Below are positions 1-12,400 of a stretch of DNA of 64,000 bases, one piece after another. The first letter of the stretch is position 1; each line of letters begins with the position of its first letter. Source of the DNA: Hygrophila difformis (lineage: Eukaryota > Streptophyta > Magnoliopsida > Lamiales > Acanthaceae); assembly GCA_030278955.1 (NCBI GenBank), contig JAOANR010000009.1:41130945-41194944 (forward strand). Direction: 5' to 3'. The notes below the pieces were generated by a model. It worked only from the letters and a program-made list of their open reading frames with translations, was not told the origin of the DNA and did no database searches. Both the position numbers and the translations under genes were made by a program.

Positions 1-190
1 CAATTAGTGGGCACAATTTGTGATTCTCAGGTAATTGCCTGCTAAGCCTACCTTTTCCATGGTCAAATTTATCCAAACCTTGCCACTCTTGTAGGAAGAA
101 AATAGTGTAAATTTATCCAAAATTATTAAATGTATTATTAATTAACGTCTAAGATTATGTAAGATTTTGATTGACAATAGGATGCCAAAT

Positions 191-191
<1 letters not shown>

Positions 192-227
<36 letters not shown>

Positions 228-228
228 T
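192..228. repeat. (AAT)n microsatellite
   Basis: About twelve uninterrupted AAT/ATA triplets lie in an AT-rich intergenic stretch. No gene is visible on either strand in positions 1-640. Confidence 0.9.
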
Positions 229-639
229 AGGTAGAATTTGATTCTAATATAAAATCATCTTACATCTCCAGCTAATTAAGTACTAAAGATAAACAATACA
301 AACAATGGGATTAAAACATCTTTAACTCCCTAAATCTCTTTGATAATAATATCTTACCTACAATTGCCTAGTACAATGAGAGTTATGCAGATTAATTGGC
401 AAAATATGTGTTTATCAATAATTGCTAATTCCAAAATTCCTAAATTAAAAGAGTATATTTCCAATCATACCCACATAAGTATATTCCATTCCAATTATTC
501 AAATTTAGACAACTCTTGCCATTCCAATTATTCAAATTTAGCCAACCCTTGTCAAACGTACATGTACATCATTTTAGGCAATATATCATAAGTATATTCC
601 TTGATTGCCAATATGTTGCCAAAGATATAATAAAATTAA

Positions 640-684
640 TCATCATCATCATCATCGTCATCATCATCATTCATCATCATTCAT
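640..684. repeat. (ATC)n microsatellite
   Basis: An imperfect run of CAT/ATC triplets, interrupted by cgtca and ttc. It merges into the minisatellite that follows. Confidence 0.85.
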
Positions 685-918
685 TTAACCTAAAACTGTT
701 GTGTCAATTTCCCGCTCAAAACACCTTCTACACTATTCTCATCATCATTCATTTAACCTAAAATCATCATCATCATTCATTTAACCTAAAACTGTTGTGT
801 CACTTTCCAGCTCAAAACACCTTCTATACTATTCTCATCATCATTCATTTAACCTAAAACTTTAACCTAAAACTGTTGTGTCAATTTCCGCTCAAAACAC
901 CTTCTATATTATTCTCAT
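667..918. repeat. Minisatellite of about 65-70 bp units
   Basis: Three imperfect copies of a unit that runs from catcattcatttaacctaa through a ctcaaaacacc block to an actattctcat block. One extra partial unit (about 763-790) and a local duplication of taacctaaaact break the register. The second large duplication unit (from 4447) begins inside the same block, so this minisatellite lies at the duplication breakpoint. Confidence 0.75.
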
Positions 919-1611
919 CAAATCCCTATAATATATAGCAAGTCGGCCTAATTCATGCATGTTTAATTGGCATATTAAGCTCTTGGATAAATCCTTCTAT
1001 CTATAGCAAGTCGGCCTAGAGTTGATAGGAATTATATTGATGACAATATATTGACATCAATGTTATAATTATATTGACAAAACCTTCTTAAAATATCATA
1101 CAATTCCCCTAATATTGCAATTTAGACGTAGGGTGAAGAAGAAAACAATGATCTATATTCCTTCTCAAAATTTGGTCATTTATTACATGATTTTCTTACT
1201 CCATCTAAAAAATAATCCACTAATATACATCCCATAATATCTACAACAAATCCTATCTAAAATATGGGATACAAAATCTTCTTAAAATAGTATTATACAA
1301 CTCCCCTAATATTGCAATTTAGACATAGGGTGAATAAGAAAGCAATGATATAATGACAACAAATCCTGAAAATCCACAAGAATTGATTTTGTACGTGTAT
1401 TAGTTTCTTTTTAGGAATATCTTTTAGGAAATGAAAAAAATTAAAAAAATCTGTAATCTTTATAATAACAATCGAAATATCATTTTGTATAAGCTTATGC
1501 ACTTCCCATAGTTATAGAAGCGGTAGATTAGTTACCTATATAAGCTTATGCACTTCTTAAAGTAAATTTGTATCAATATCAATTTCCTCCTCTCAACACA
1601 TCTACTTCAAC

Positions 1612-2117
1612 ATGGCTTTACTCTTTAATGAATTGCGCCCTACCTCTATGAAACCCTCCGTTAAGTGTTGGTGTATTCGTGTTTATGATGTCTATAACCC
1701 AAGCAAAACTGAATTGTGGTCCTTTGAATGTATTTGCCATGATGTTGAGGTTAGTTATCTAATATTTCATATTTTTATTTTATATTTATTTTTATTTTAT
1801 ATATTTAGTGCTCACTTTTGTACTTTTTTTTATTTGTATTTAGGGGACATATTTTCATTCTACCGCGGGTAAGAGTATTTCGGCAACGTTTAGGCCTTCT
1901 ATTAAAGAAGGTATGTGCTACTCCATTCAACATTTTGGTGTTCAGAGTAACAATTCTCATTTTAGGACCACTAATCACAAATTTCGCGGAATCTTTTATG
2001 CTAATACGAGCATCCGTCTTGAGTCGGCACCCGACTTTCCCTACAGTCCATTTACTTTCAAGCCTTTCAATGAGGTTCTTCAAATGAGAACTGAATCGTC
2101 ATCGACATATCTTTTTG
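1612..2117 (+). CDS. RPA-like OB-fold (DUF223-type) exons of Helitron copy 1
   Basis: Two exons can be modelled. Exon 1 is 1612-1749, starting at an ATG, with 46 codons beginning MALLFNELRPTSMKPSVKCW. The intron is 1750-1843 (GT-AG), and exon 2 is 1844-2117, followed by a GT donor. The text, with NELRPTSMK near the start, FRPSIKEG and FKPF near residues 70-135, is that of the plant DUF223/replication protein A-like DNA-binding OB fold, which Helitrons often carry and which in RPA binds single-stranded DNA. Both exons are open here, unlike in copy 2. The next exon (from about 2200) leads towards the helicase segment, but the joint is uncertain. Expression cannot be judged. This is transposon cargo, not a host RPA gene. 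Confidence 0.65.
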
Positions 2118-2435
2118 GTATGGTTATTTCAACGTTAATTTTTTTATATATATTTTAAATGGCATTAAAAGTGGTTTTTTTTTAAAAAAATTATATAGAT
2201 ATCATTGGAAAGATTATGTGTTATCCAATTCCTTCGAAGAAGACTACGAATAAGAATGGAAAAGAAACTGATATATTGGACTTAATTCTTCAGGATTCTA
2301 GGATCCGAAAATGACAGTGAATATGAAGTTGAAATTCCTGATGATCTATTGATCAAATATACTGGTGATCCTATTGCTGCTATTGTTAGTAGCATTTATC
2401 CATCTTTCACATAATCGGTTGGGAACCCATCTTAT

Positions 2436-3098
2436 ATGCAAGAGCGTGCTATTCTTACACCTACACTTCGGATGGTGGATACAATTAATGAATTTATGAT
2501 GTCTATGAATTCAGCTGCTGAAGGGCGCGAATATCTTAGTTCAGATAAACCATCTACTGCTCACACTAACACATCTTTCATGGTAGAAATACATCCTCCC
2601 GAGTTCTTGAATTCTCTTAACTGTTCTGGTCTCCACAAGCATAGGATGTTCTTGAAAATAGGCACCCCAATAATGTTGTTACAAAACATTGATATTTCTA
2701 ATGGACTTTGTAATGGTACAAGGTTGATTATCACAAGACTTGGTAATTATGTCATTGATGGTAAAGTTATTGCCGGTGGTCCTATTGAAGATAAGGTTCT
2801 AATACCAAGAATGGTCATGTCAACATCAGATAAAAGGCTCCCGTTTACCTTTGACCGAAAACAATTTCCAGTCGTTGTTTGTTATGTAATGACAATTAAT
2901 AAAAGCGAAGGGCGGTCTTTAAAACATGTTGGTTTGTTTTTGAAGGAACATGTCTTCACTCATGGTCAGTTATATGTTGCAGTTTCTCGAGTTACGCATC
3001 GTACCGGTTTGAAAGTATCGCTTTGCGGAAATGATGGTAAAGATTGTACTAATCAAACCAAAAATGTTGTGTATAAAGAAGTTTTGCAAAATGTGTAA
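2436..3098 (+). pseudogene. Pif1-like Helitron helicase, C-terminal part, copy 1
   Basis: The 220 residues match the C-terminal third of plant Helitron Pif1-like helicases. They include the segment around PPEFLNSLNCSGL (residues 55-67), NGTRLIITRLGN (93-104), IPRMVMSTSD, and the last motif HGQLYVAVSRV (about 176-186). The motif normally read as AMTINKSQGQ is changed here to VMTINKSEGRS. In-frame text upstream (about 2295-2413) matches the family but is cut by a TAA at 2413-2415. Walker A/B and the HUH nuclease are absent, so the product cannot be an active helicase. The open segment ends at TAA 3096-3098. Confidence 0.8.
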
Positions 3099-4025
3099 TT
3101 TTGTCCACATGAAATCTCTCAATTTATGTGCTTGGTTTGGTTACCATACTGGAAAGAGTTTACTATGCTTCAATCAAAGTCCATTAATTGCCTAATTCAG
3201 GTAAGACTATGTTTGGTCTTTTTACATTAGCCTTTAGGTGTAAAGTCTATTAGCATCTCTATTTCTGCAACATTCAATAGTACATATATTTTAATGATTT
3301 TTTTTTTTTGTTTATTCACACGAGTTTTCATCATATTCCTCAAAATAATATAGTCTATCGACATTCTATATATGTTGTTCTCGGTAATAGTTTTATTAAT
3401 GATTTCGAGTATCTATAAATTGAAATGAGTTTGCTTTTTTTTTTTTTTTTTTTACAGACTACTTTGCAATGTAGGTTTTTTCGGCTATCTAAGTATTGAC
3501 ACATGTTATCTTATTCTATTGTATTGAGATTTTCCTATTTTCTGTGTGCAGGACTATTCTCGCAGTGGAATTTGCACTTGCCAATTCATATTCATGTCGC
3601 AACTTATTCCTTATTTTTTCTTTAAAAATAAAAATATAAACAATTGAGCATAGATTTTTATTTCAAGCCAATGTTGGCTTATGTCTTAGTGCATCACTTG
3701 ACTTGATTTTTCAGTTTAATACTTTGTTGGGTAAACATATTTTCTTTATTTATGTTGAAATCTTATTTCGTCCATTTCATCATATCAAGGTACGCTTATT
3801 AAATTATAACACAATGTTCTTCATCAATTAAAGAATGAAATAATTTATTAATTTTGCTTGCATTTCAAACATACGACAAACTATACATTTATTATAATAT
3901 TTTTTAACTTATATTTATATATTGTTAAATTTGTAACGTGGATAGTTCACCAAAAAAATTTATAACATAGATACTATAATTTGTAAAATAATAATTTAGT
4001 TCAAATTATTTGTATATAATTTTAT
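3099..4025 (+). other. Helitron 3' non-coding region, copy 1
   Basis: AT-rich DNA with a long poly-T (about 3428-3452) and no open reading frame of note. The tract aaacaattgagcatagat near 3635-3652 is the same sequence that became the target-site duplication of the LINE in unit 2. Confidence 0.6.
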
Positions 4026-4054
4026 CCCATGCGTTACGCACGGGTTGATACTAG
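4026..4054 (+). other. Helitron 3' terminal hairpin and CTAG end, copy 1
   Basis: CCCATGCGTTACGCACGGG forms a stem with one mismatch around a small loop. It is followed 6 bp later by the terminal CTAG. This is the classic Helitron 3' signature (hairpin, then CTRR), with insertion before a T. Confidence 0.85.
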
Positions 4055-4394
4055 TTATAATAAGAATAATAGTAATAGTAATATAAATAGCTATTATTAG
4101 TATAATCATAATAACAAAAATAATAATAATAATGATAGTGACTGGTAGAATAGAATTCTTTCGAGTGATTTCTCGGGTATCACAATTTACCATCCTTAAA
4201 AATTGCTTCATTCTTGAAGTTGTCTATCATCTAAGGAGAGAGTATTTCATGTAAGAGTTCAATGTTTCTAAAGAAATGAGATGCCAGATATAGATCGTGA
4301 TAGTGTGTTAGCTCGACATATAACTAAAGGAATGCACATATATGTATATGACTCATCCCATGAGTTAATAAATAATTTAATGCATTTTCAATAC

Positions 4395-4446
4395 ATATTA
4401 TAATTTTTTTTATTAAACTCAAAAGAATATTATTATTAATTTTTTC
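4395..4446. repeat. 52-bp inverted repeat, left arm
   Basis: The reverse complement of 14758-14809 matches here with one mismatch. The arms sit just before unit 2 begins (4447) and about 30 bp after it ends (14727). Confidence 0.85.
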
Positions 4447-5164
4447 AACTTAAAACACCTTCTATACTATTCTCATCAAATCCCTATAATATATAGCAAG
4501 TCGGCCTAATTCATGCATGTTTAATTGACATATTCAGCTCTTGGATAAATCCTTTTATCTATAGCAAGTCGGCCTAGAGTTGATAGGAATTATATTGATG
4601 ACAACAATATATTGACATCAATATTATAATTATATTGACAAAACCTTCTTAAAATATCATACAATTCCCCTAATATTGCAATTTAGATGTAGGGTGAAGA
4701 AGAAAGCAATGATCTATATTCCTTCTCAAAATTTGGTCATTTATTACATGATTTTCTTACTCCATCAAAAAAATAATCCACTAATATACATCCCATAATA
4801 TCTACAACAAATCCTACCTAAAATATGGGATACAAAATCTTCTTAAAATAGTATTATACAAATCCCCTAATATTGCAATTTAGATGTAGGGTGAATGAGA
4901 AAGCAATGATATAATGACAACAAATCCTGAAAATCCACAAGAATTGATTTTGTACATGTATTAATTTCTTTTTAGGAATATCTTTTTAGGAAATTAAAAA
5001 AATCCGCAATCTTTATAATAACAATCGAAATATCTTTTTCTATAAGCTTATGCACTTCCCATAGTTATAGAAGCGGTAGATTAGTTACCTATATAAGCTT
5101 ATGCACTTCCTATAGTAAATTTGTATCAATATCAATTTCCTCCTCTCAACACATCTACTTCAAC

Positions 5165-5668
5165 ATGGTTTTACTCTTTAATGTATTGCGCCCTACCTCT
5201 ATGAAACCCTCCGTTAAGTGTTGGTGTATTCGTGTTTACGATGTCTATAAACCAAGCAAAACTGAATTGTAGTCCTTTGAATGTATTTGCCATGATGTTG
5301 AGGTTAGTTATCTAATATTTCATATTTTAATTTTATGTTTATTTTTATTTTATATATTTAATGCTCACTTTTGTATTTTTTTATTTGTATTTAAGGAACA
5401 CGTTTTCATTTTACCGCGGGTAAGAGTATTTCGGCAACGTTTAGGCCTTCTATTAAAGAAGGTATGTGCTACTCCATTCAAAATTTTAGTGTTCAGAGTA
5501 ACAATTCTCATTTTAGGACCACTAATCACAAATTTCGCGGAATCTTTTATGCTAATACGAGCATCCGTCTTGAGTCGGCACCCGACTTTCCCTACAGTCC
5601 ATTTTCTTTCAAGCCTTTCGGTGAGGTTCATCAAATGAGAACTAAATTGTCATCGACATATCTTTTTG
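5165..5668 (+). pseudogene. RPA-like OB-fold exons of Helitron copy 2 (nonsense mutation)
   Basis: Exon 1 is 5165-5302 and exon 2 is 5396-5668, with the same exon layout as copy 1. Codon 36, tryptophan in copy 1, is TAG at 5270-5272, so the OB-fold protein is truncated early. The intron acceptor is also changed (TTTAAG instead of TTTAG plus G), shortening the first codons of exon 2. The start codon is kept. A second start could not restore the N-terminal beta strands. Confidence 0.7.
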
Positions 5669-5986
5669 GTATGGTTATTTCAACGTTAATTTTTATATAT
5701 ATATTTTAAATGGCATTAAAAGTGTTTCTTTTTTAAAAAAAATTATATAGATATCATTGGATGGATTATGTGTTATCCAGTTCCTTCGAAGAAGACTACG
5801 AATAAGAATGGAAAAGAAACTGATATCTTGGACTTAATTCTTCAGGATTCTAGGATCCGAAAATGACGGTGAATATGAAATTGAAATTCCTGATGATCTA
5901 TTGATCAACTATACTGGTGATCCTATTGCTGCTATTTTTAGTAGCATTTATCCATCTTTCAGAGAATCGGATGGAACCCATCTTAT

Positions 5987-6649
5987 ATGCAAGAGCGTGC
6001 TATTCTTACACCTACACTTCGGATGGTGGATACAATTAATGAATTTATGATGTCTATTAATTCAGCTGCTGAAGGGCACGAATATCTTAGTTCAGATAAC
6101 CCATCTGCTGCTCACACTAACACATCCTTCATGGTAGAAATACATCCTCCCGAGTTCTTGAATTCTCTTAACTGTTCTGGTCTCACCAAGCATAGGATGT
6201 TCTTGAAAATAGGCACCCCAATAATGTTGTTACGAAACATTGATATTTCTAATGGACTTTGTAATGGTACAAGGCTGATTATCACAAGACTTGGTAATCA
6301 TGTCATTGAAGGTAAAGTTATTGCCGGTGGTCCTATTGAAGATAAGGTTCTAATACCAAGAATGGTCATGTCAACATCAGATAAAAGGCTCCCGTTTACC
6401 TTTGACCGAAAACAATTCTCAATCGTTGTTTGTTATGCAATGACGATTAATGAAAGCCAAGGGCAGACTTTAAAACATGTTGGTTTGTTTTTGAAGGAAC
6501 ATGTCTTCACTCATGGTCAGTTATATGTTGCAGTTTCTCGAGTTACGCATCGTACCGGTTTGAAAGTATCGGTTTGCGGAAAGGATGGTGAAGATTGTAC
6601 TAATCAAACCAAAAATGTTGTGTATAAAGAAGTTTTGCAAAATATGTGA
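5987..6649 (+). pseudogene. Pif1-like Helitron helicase, C-terminal part, copy 2
   Basis: 220 residues, differing from copy 1 at about 18 positions. Here the conserved AMTINxSQGQT motif (about residues 150-160) is kept, as is HGQLYVAVSRV near the C-terminus. The in-frame upstream text (from about 5860) runs into a frameshift near 5973, where one G of unit 1 is missing. Rep and the N-terminal ATPase motifs are absent. It is therefore a helicase fragment, though its retained motifs are better preserved than those in copy 1. Confidence 0.8.
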
Positions 6650-7172
6650 TTTTGTCGACATGAAATCTCTCAATTTATGTGCTTGGTTTGGTTACATACT
6701 GGAAAGAGTTTACTATGCTTCAATCAAAGTCCATTAATTGCCTAATTTAGGTACGACTATGTTTGGTCTTTTTACATTAGCCTTTAGGTGTAAAGTCTAT
6801 TAGCATCTCTATTTCTGCAACATTCAATAGTACATATATTTTAATGATTTTTTTTGTTTATTCACACGGGTGTTCATCATATTCCTCAAAATAATATAAT
6901 CTAACAACATTCTATATAGGTTGATCTCGGTAATAGTTTTATTAATGATTTCGAGTATCTATAAATTGAAATGAAGTTGCTTTTTTTTACAGACTACTTT
7001 GCAATGTAGATTTTTTCGGCTATCTAAGTATTGACACATATTATCTTATTCGATTGTATTGTGATTTTCCTATTTTCTGTGTGCAGGACTATTCTCGCAG
7101 TGGAATTTGCACTTGCCAATTCATATTCATGTCGCAACTTATTCCTTAGTTTTTCTTTAAAAATAATAATAT

Positions 7173-7190
7173 AAACAATTGAGCATAGAT
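7173..7190. repeat. LINE-B target-site duplication, left copy
   Basis: AAACAATTGAGCATAGAT, repeated exactly at 13961-13978. The uninterrupted Helitron copy 1 has a single copy of the site near 3635-3652, which proves this is the empty-site sequence. Confidence 0.95.
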
Positions 7191-7206
7191 GAAGTATCAC
7201 AAAAAA

Positions 7207-9396
7207 ATGGCGGAGAGAGGTCCGACTAGAAGATTCCCGGCGGCGAGAGGTCCGACTAGAAGATTTCCGGCGGGGGGTAGTAGGCATGTAAATCCAGTTC
7301 GAGGATGAGAGCCAGCAGGGAGTAAGGACAAGTTTAAAAGTCGTATCAGTGTGTTTATTGGCAACATTCCGGTTGAGGTTGAGCAAGGGCTGATACCGAG
7401 GGAGTTCGATAAGGTGGCTGGAGCGTGCGATTGGTTTTTTCCATCTCAGAGGTGGCCGGAGAGGGGATACAAATTTGGATTTGTTCGCTATCAGAGACAA
7501 AATGATGCTGAAAAGGTTATCCGGCTTATGGATGGGAGGCATTTTTTTGGGAGGGTCCTCAGGGCCAATATTGCAAACCCTAGTAGTCGGTCGTCCATAA
7601 TGGCTGGAGAACAAGCATGTAGTAGGAGGGGGGGTTCCCTTAACAAAGTCAGTACCTCGGTCGATCAGGTAGGGCGGGTGTGTGGAGTAAGAAACTTCCT
7701 TCATGCTTGGCGAGATGATCGGACTTATGCCGAAATCACCAAAGGAAGGGTGGGTAGGGTGTCTAATGTTCCATTGGGGGGCCGACAACAGCACATTTCT
7801 TTGGAGGTGGTGCAAGGCGATATGGTATGGCTTCTAGGTCGGCGGTGGCTGAACTAAGGGACCTTGGAGCGTTAGTCGGTTTTCAGGAGTGGGTCTACAA
7901 GGAATTCAAAGGATGCAATGAGATCATTTACGGAGGAGGTCTTATGGTTGTAGTAGTGTTTGATAGCCATGATGAGCAGAGGAGATTCCTGACTGAGTGG
8001 CGAGACAATCAGTTTATCATATGGAAGAGACAGTGGGAATCAGATGTTTTGGTGCACAAAGAACTAGTATGGGTGTATTTATTTGGGATCTCGTTAACCG
8101 CTTGGAGCGAGGAGAATTTTTCCAAAATTGTTAAGGGTTGGGGGAAGATCATAAGTGTGGATCGTGATACATTAGAAAAGAGGAGGCTGGATAGAGCTCG
8201 GCTGCTGGTTGCATGGGACAGGGAGATTACTGTTCCATCAAAGTTATCCATTAAGGTGGGCGAGCTGGAGACGGTGATCACAGTGGTGGCCAATTTCTGA
8301 GAGCCTGTGGTTGTGGAGGATAATCAGGGGGAGAGGTTAGGGAGGCGTCGGAATTATGGCGTGGAGACAAGTCCGTCGCAGGTGGTGCGCCGGAGCATTT
8401 GCATGCAGAAAGGTCCAGGACCCTCGAATCTCGGGAAGGGGGCTGGCCACGTCATGATGGACTTGGAGGAGTGGAAATGCCCTTGCTGGAGCCTCGAGAA
8501 GTAGAAGTAATTATGCATGACGGCGAAGGGGTCTCCCAAGGATGTTGTGCCTCCTTCCAAGAAAATGATCAGGATATGGGTGGTAAAACAATTACTCCGC
8601 ATCCGGATCTATGAATGTGGGTACCTTTATGGGCCTTTGGAGGGATCTATTAAGGTCCTTAGCAGAATGTCTGAGCCCAGTAGGGGTTCTGAGGCAATAG
8701 GAAACGGGCCAACTGAAAAGGATACTAATAAGGACGTCTGGGCCGCGCAGGAGGATTCAGATATGGGGCCATGGGAGGTGCTTCAGGCCCATTTGGGTCA
8801 GCCCAGGATCTATGAACAGTCGGTGAGGGATCCGAAGAGAGAAGAACGGTTGAATCGTGTAAGGGGGCGGTGTCACAGAGTCAGAAAGATATGGAAGTCG
8901 AGAGGGGGGATTTTGATCTGGAAAGTCCGAAGGGGTTGGTTTGTGGTGAGGGGGCCGATGAGAGTGGGCAGGGGGGTAATGGGGCCTGTAGGGTGGAGGC
9001 TACAGAAGGGGGTTCAGATCCGGTGGATGTGAAGGCTTCTCACTCGGTGGAGGGTGATCCAGTATTGTTGGACAGTAACTTAAAGAAATAGAGTTGGCTA
9101 TGGCGAAAGTCCTGAAGGGCAGGGAGGGTTTTAAGAGGAGACGACTGGCGAGAGGTAAAAAAGGGGGCGGTAAGCTAAAGGGGGATCAGAATAATGTAAA
9201 AGGAATGAGGGAGGTTGATGCCGAATTTGCAAAGCTTCAATTTGCCACCATTAGGACGGACAGAGGTGTTAAGCTTGTGGATTTCATGGAGGCGGAAGAG
9301 ACGCTGGACCTTGCTCAAAAATTGGGGCTGCGTGGCTTGTTGGGCAAAAAAGAGGTATTGGCTAGAATCAGGGAGGAGATGATGTCGGAGCAGTAA
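7207..9396 (+). pseudogene. LINE-B ORF1: RRM-containing RNA-binding protein
   Basis: ORF1 proteins of plant L1 elements bind the element RNA as a chaperone. The reading starts at ATG 7207 with a 29-bp near-perfect tandem repeat coding for RGPTRRFPA twice, then meets TGA at 7306-7308. After it comes an RRM (7345-7585) with RNP2-like VFIGNI and RNP1-like YKFGFVRYQ. A frameshift near 7830 leads into 7827-8300, with the W-x-FGISLTAWSEE segment typical of the second ORF1 domain. Further frame breaks follow. A basic tail (9100-9396) ends with TAA 9394-9396, just before ORF2. No zinc knuckle was seen, unlike the DUF4283-type ORF1s of LINE-A and LINE-C. Confidence 0.75.
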
Positions 9397-9430
9397 GTGC
9401 TGGGTGGGTTTTGGGGGTTATAGTGTTAAA

Positions 9431-12400
9431 ATGTTGTTCATCACTTGCAATCTTAGGGGGTTGAACGGGGGGATTAGGCGTCGAGCAATTACTCGCATGT
9501 GTAAAAAGCGGCATCCGACTATTATGTGTCTCCAAGAGACGAAAATGGTCGATGTTCAGGAGCGTTTGGTGTTTAGGCTGTGGGGGTCGAGGGATTGTAG
9601 CTTTTGTTTCCAGCCTTCAATAGGGAACGCGAGAGGGCTTCTAGTGGTTTGGGATAACAGCAGTTGTAAGTTTGAGTCTGTTGAAATGGTGCATAATTAT
9701 ATCTGGATTAAGGGAGCTATTGCTGGTCTGGAAGGGGTAGTGAATGTTCTTTGTGTGCATGCCCCAAATGATAGGCGAGAGAGGGCAGATTTGTGGGATG
9801 GGCTGGTGTCTAGTATAGACATGTCAAATGGGGAATTATGGTGTCTCACTGGGGATTTTAATGCGGTCGGGGTCGAGGGTGAGAGGGTTGGGATGAGTGA
9901 GGACATTGGGTCGATGAGGGAGTTCCGAAGTTTCATTGATAGGTTGGGGGCGGTCGATCTTCTGATGGTAGGTGGCCAATTTACTTGGGTTGGTCGGGGA
10001 GGGAGGGCGTGTAGTTGTCTTGATAGATTCCTATTATCGCCGGGTTGTTGTCATTCAAAACAGGGGGGAGTCGGTTCTGTCTGATCACTTTCTGGTTTGT
10101 TTGGAAGTGGGAGTTAAGTCATGGGGTCCTAAACCTTTCCGCTTTTATAACTATTGGATGGGTTCTAAAGGGTTCGGGGAAGTGGTCTTGGCAGGGTGGG
10201 CTGAGGGTGGTCTGGTTCGGGGGAGTGGGCTGTTTAGGCGGTTGAGGGCGGTTAAGAACAAAATCAAAAGTTGGGAGGGGTACGGGGAGGGGGGGTGATC
10301 TTGAGAAACAGATCCAACAATGTTTGGCCGAGCTTGGGGAAGCCAAAGAGGAAATCCACAGGGGGGATCCTGGAGAGGCTGAGAGAATGAGATGGGTGGT
10401 AAATAATAGAGAGTTGCGTGGGTTGATGTTAGCAAAGGCGTTGGCACAAAAAATCTAGAATTAGGTGGTTGAAAAAAGGGGATTTAAATACCCGGTTCTT
10501 CCATGTTGTATCAGCTTTGAATAGAAGGAGGAGCCATATTAGTTCTATAAAGGTGGAGGGCATTATTTATAAAGATCCACAGGGAATCAAACAGCAAGTG
10601 GTGCATTACTTTCGATCTTTGTTTAATAAAAACAAGACAGAGGTGTTTAGTATTGAGGAGTTGGGCATGGCCACGATTGCTACTGATGAAAAATCTTGGA
10701 TGGTTAGGGAGTTCTCAGTGGAGGAAATTAAAGGGGCGATATGGAGTTGCGACGGAAATAGGGCTCCGGGGCCGGACAGTTTCAATATTGGTTTTTTCAA
10801 AAAATATTGGGAGCTGTTGAAGGATGAGCTAGTAGAGCTATTCAGGGAGCTGGAGAAGAACAGAAAATTACCTAAAGAGGCGAGGAAATCTTTCATTACG
10901 TTGATCCCAAAGGTTGAGAATCCAGTTGAATTGAGTGACTTTCGGCCTATTTCTTTAGTGAGGAGTGTGTATAAGATAGTGGCTAAGGTGTTAGCAGGGA
11001 GATTACAGGTTGTGCTGGATGGGTTGGTGGGTTTGTCCCAGATGGCATTTATAAGGGGGAGGCAGATTCTTGACGGTGTTTTAATAGCGGCTGAAACGAT
11101 CCATTCCAATCAGGTGGCGGGCAGACAAGGGTTTGTGGTGAAGCTGGATTTTGCTAAGGCTTACGATAATGTCTCCTGGGAGGTGTTTTTGAAGCTCTTA
11201 GGAATTATGAATTTTGATGAGAAATGGTGTGGGTGGGTGAAGGAGTGTATTTCTTCAGCCTCGGCCGCGTGCTAATAAACGGCTCCCCAACAAGATTTTT
11301 TAAGTTGCAAAAGGGCCTTCGTCAAGGTGATCCACTCACCCCATACCTATGTGTTTTAATGGCTGAAGTGGAACACGTTGTTTAGTAGGGCTTCGGATGG
11401 TGGAGTGCTCAAAGGACTGAAGTCAAGTGAGAATGGGCTGACTATCACCCATCTCCAATATGCGGACGATACTATATTATATTGTGAAGGCGAGCTATCC
11501 CAAATTATCCTAATTAAGCGACTGTTGAGGTGCTTAGCTCTTGATACTGGCCTAAAAATTAACTTTGGGAAATGCAGCATAGTTGGGATTAATTGCCCTC
11601 CGGATTTGGTAAGAGATGCAGCGGACTTGCTTGGTTGCGAGGTGGGTAAGCGGCCATTCAAATATTTAGGGATCCCTATCAGCGGTAGGATTAATGGCAT
11701 TTCAATTTGGCAACCGGTGCTAGAAAAGGTGGAGAAGCGTTTGGCGGGGTGGAAGGGACGATTACTATCTCAAGCGGGCCGACTTTGCTTATTGAAATCG
11801 GTCTTAAGTAGCTTCCCGGTATATTACCTTTCTCTGTTTAAAGTGCCTAAAACAGTGGCTATTCGATTGGAAAAGCTGAAAAGATGCTTCCTGTAGAATG
11901 AATGGGATGGTGTTCGGAGGCTTCACACTGTTGGCTGGGGGACTGTGTGTTCACATATGGAAGATGGAGGCTTAGGTGTATGGGATATTCAGCGTTTCAA
12001 CTCGGCTTTATTGGTCAATGGGAGGTGGCGCTTTGGAGTAGAAGATTCCTTGTGGAAGGGGGTTATGGATACAAAATATTATGAGTCGAAGTCCCCATTG
12101 GTGCCGGCTGAAAAGAGAGGTAGGTCTGTCTGGAACAGAATTTGTGGTGCCTGGGAGGAGACACCTTCGGATGGACAGAGCAGCCTCTCAAAATTCTGCT
12201 CGGAAATGGTCTTCGTACGGATTTTGGAATGATGTTTGGACTGACGAGGGCCAGCCGCTGAAGGTGCTTTTTCCAAGGATTTTTGTGGTTGCTGTTAATA
12301 AAGGTGGGAAGGTGGCCGAATATGGCACTTGGGATGGCTTCTCATGGAAATGGGATATACAATTGCGAAGAGTGTTGTTTGATTGGGAAAAGGAGGTATG

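Larger units (their letters stand above)
890..4054 (+). mobile_element. Helitron derivative, copy 1 (5' end not located)
   Basis: The 3' end is typical of plant Helitrons: a GC-rich hairpin at 4026-4044, then TTGATA and a terminal CTAG at 4051-4054 followed by T. It carries RPA-like OB-fold exons and a C-terminal Pif1-like helicase segment, but no Rep (HUH) domain and no helicase motifs I-III. It is therefore non-autonomous. I could not find a convincing 5' TC terminus, so the start given is only the duplication boundary. Confidence 0.75.
890..4393. repeat. Tandem duplication, unit 1 (3.5 kb, with Helitron copy 1)
   Basis: This segment is repeated almost base for base from 4447 to 14727 once the LINE at 7191-13960 is removed. 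Identity runs past the Helitron 3' end (4054) into about 340 bp of flanking DNA, so this is a duplication of a genomic segment and not two independent transposon insertions. Positions 930-1611 hold no gene beyond AT-rich leader sequence shared by the two units. Confidence 0.85.

Noticed and set aside
667..918. Repeat array considered as a CRISPR-like structure
   Set aside because: The repeats are long, degenerate, have no uniform spacers, and lie in a plant nuclear genome.
2436..6649. Two helicase segments as a host Pif1 gene pair
   Set aside because: Truncated to the C-terminal third, next to RPA-like exons and Helitron ends. They belong to the transposon.
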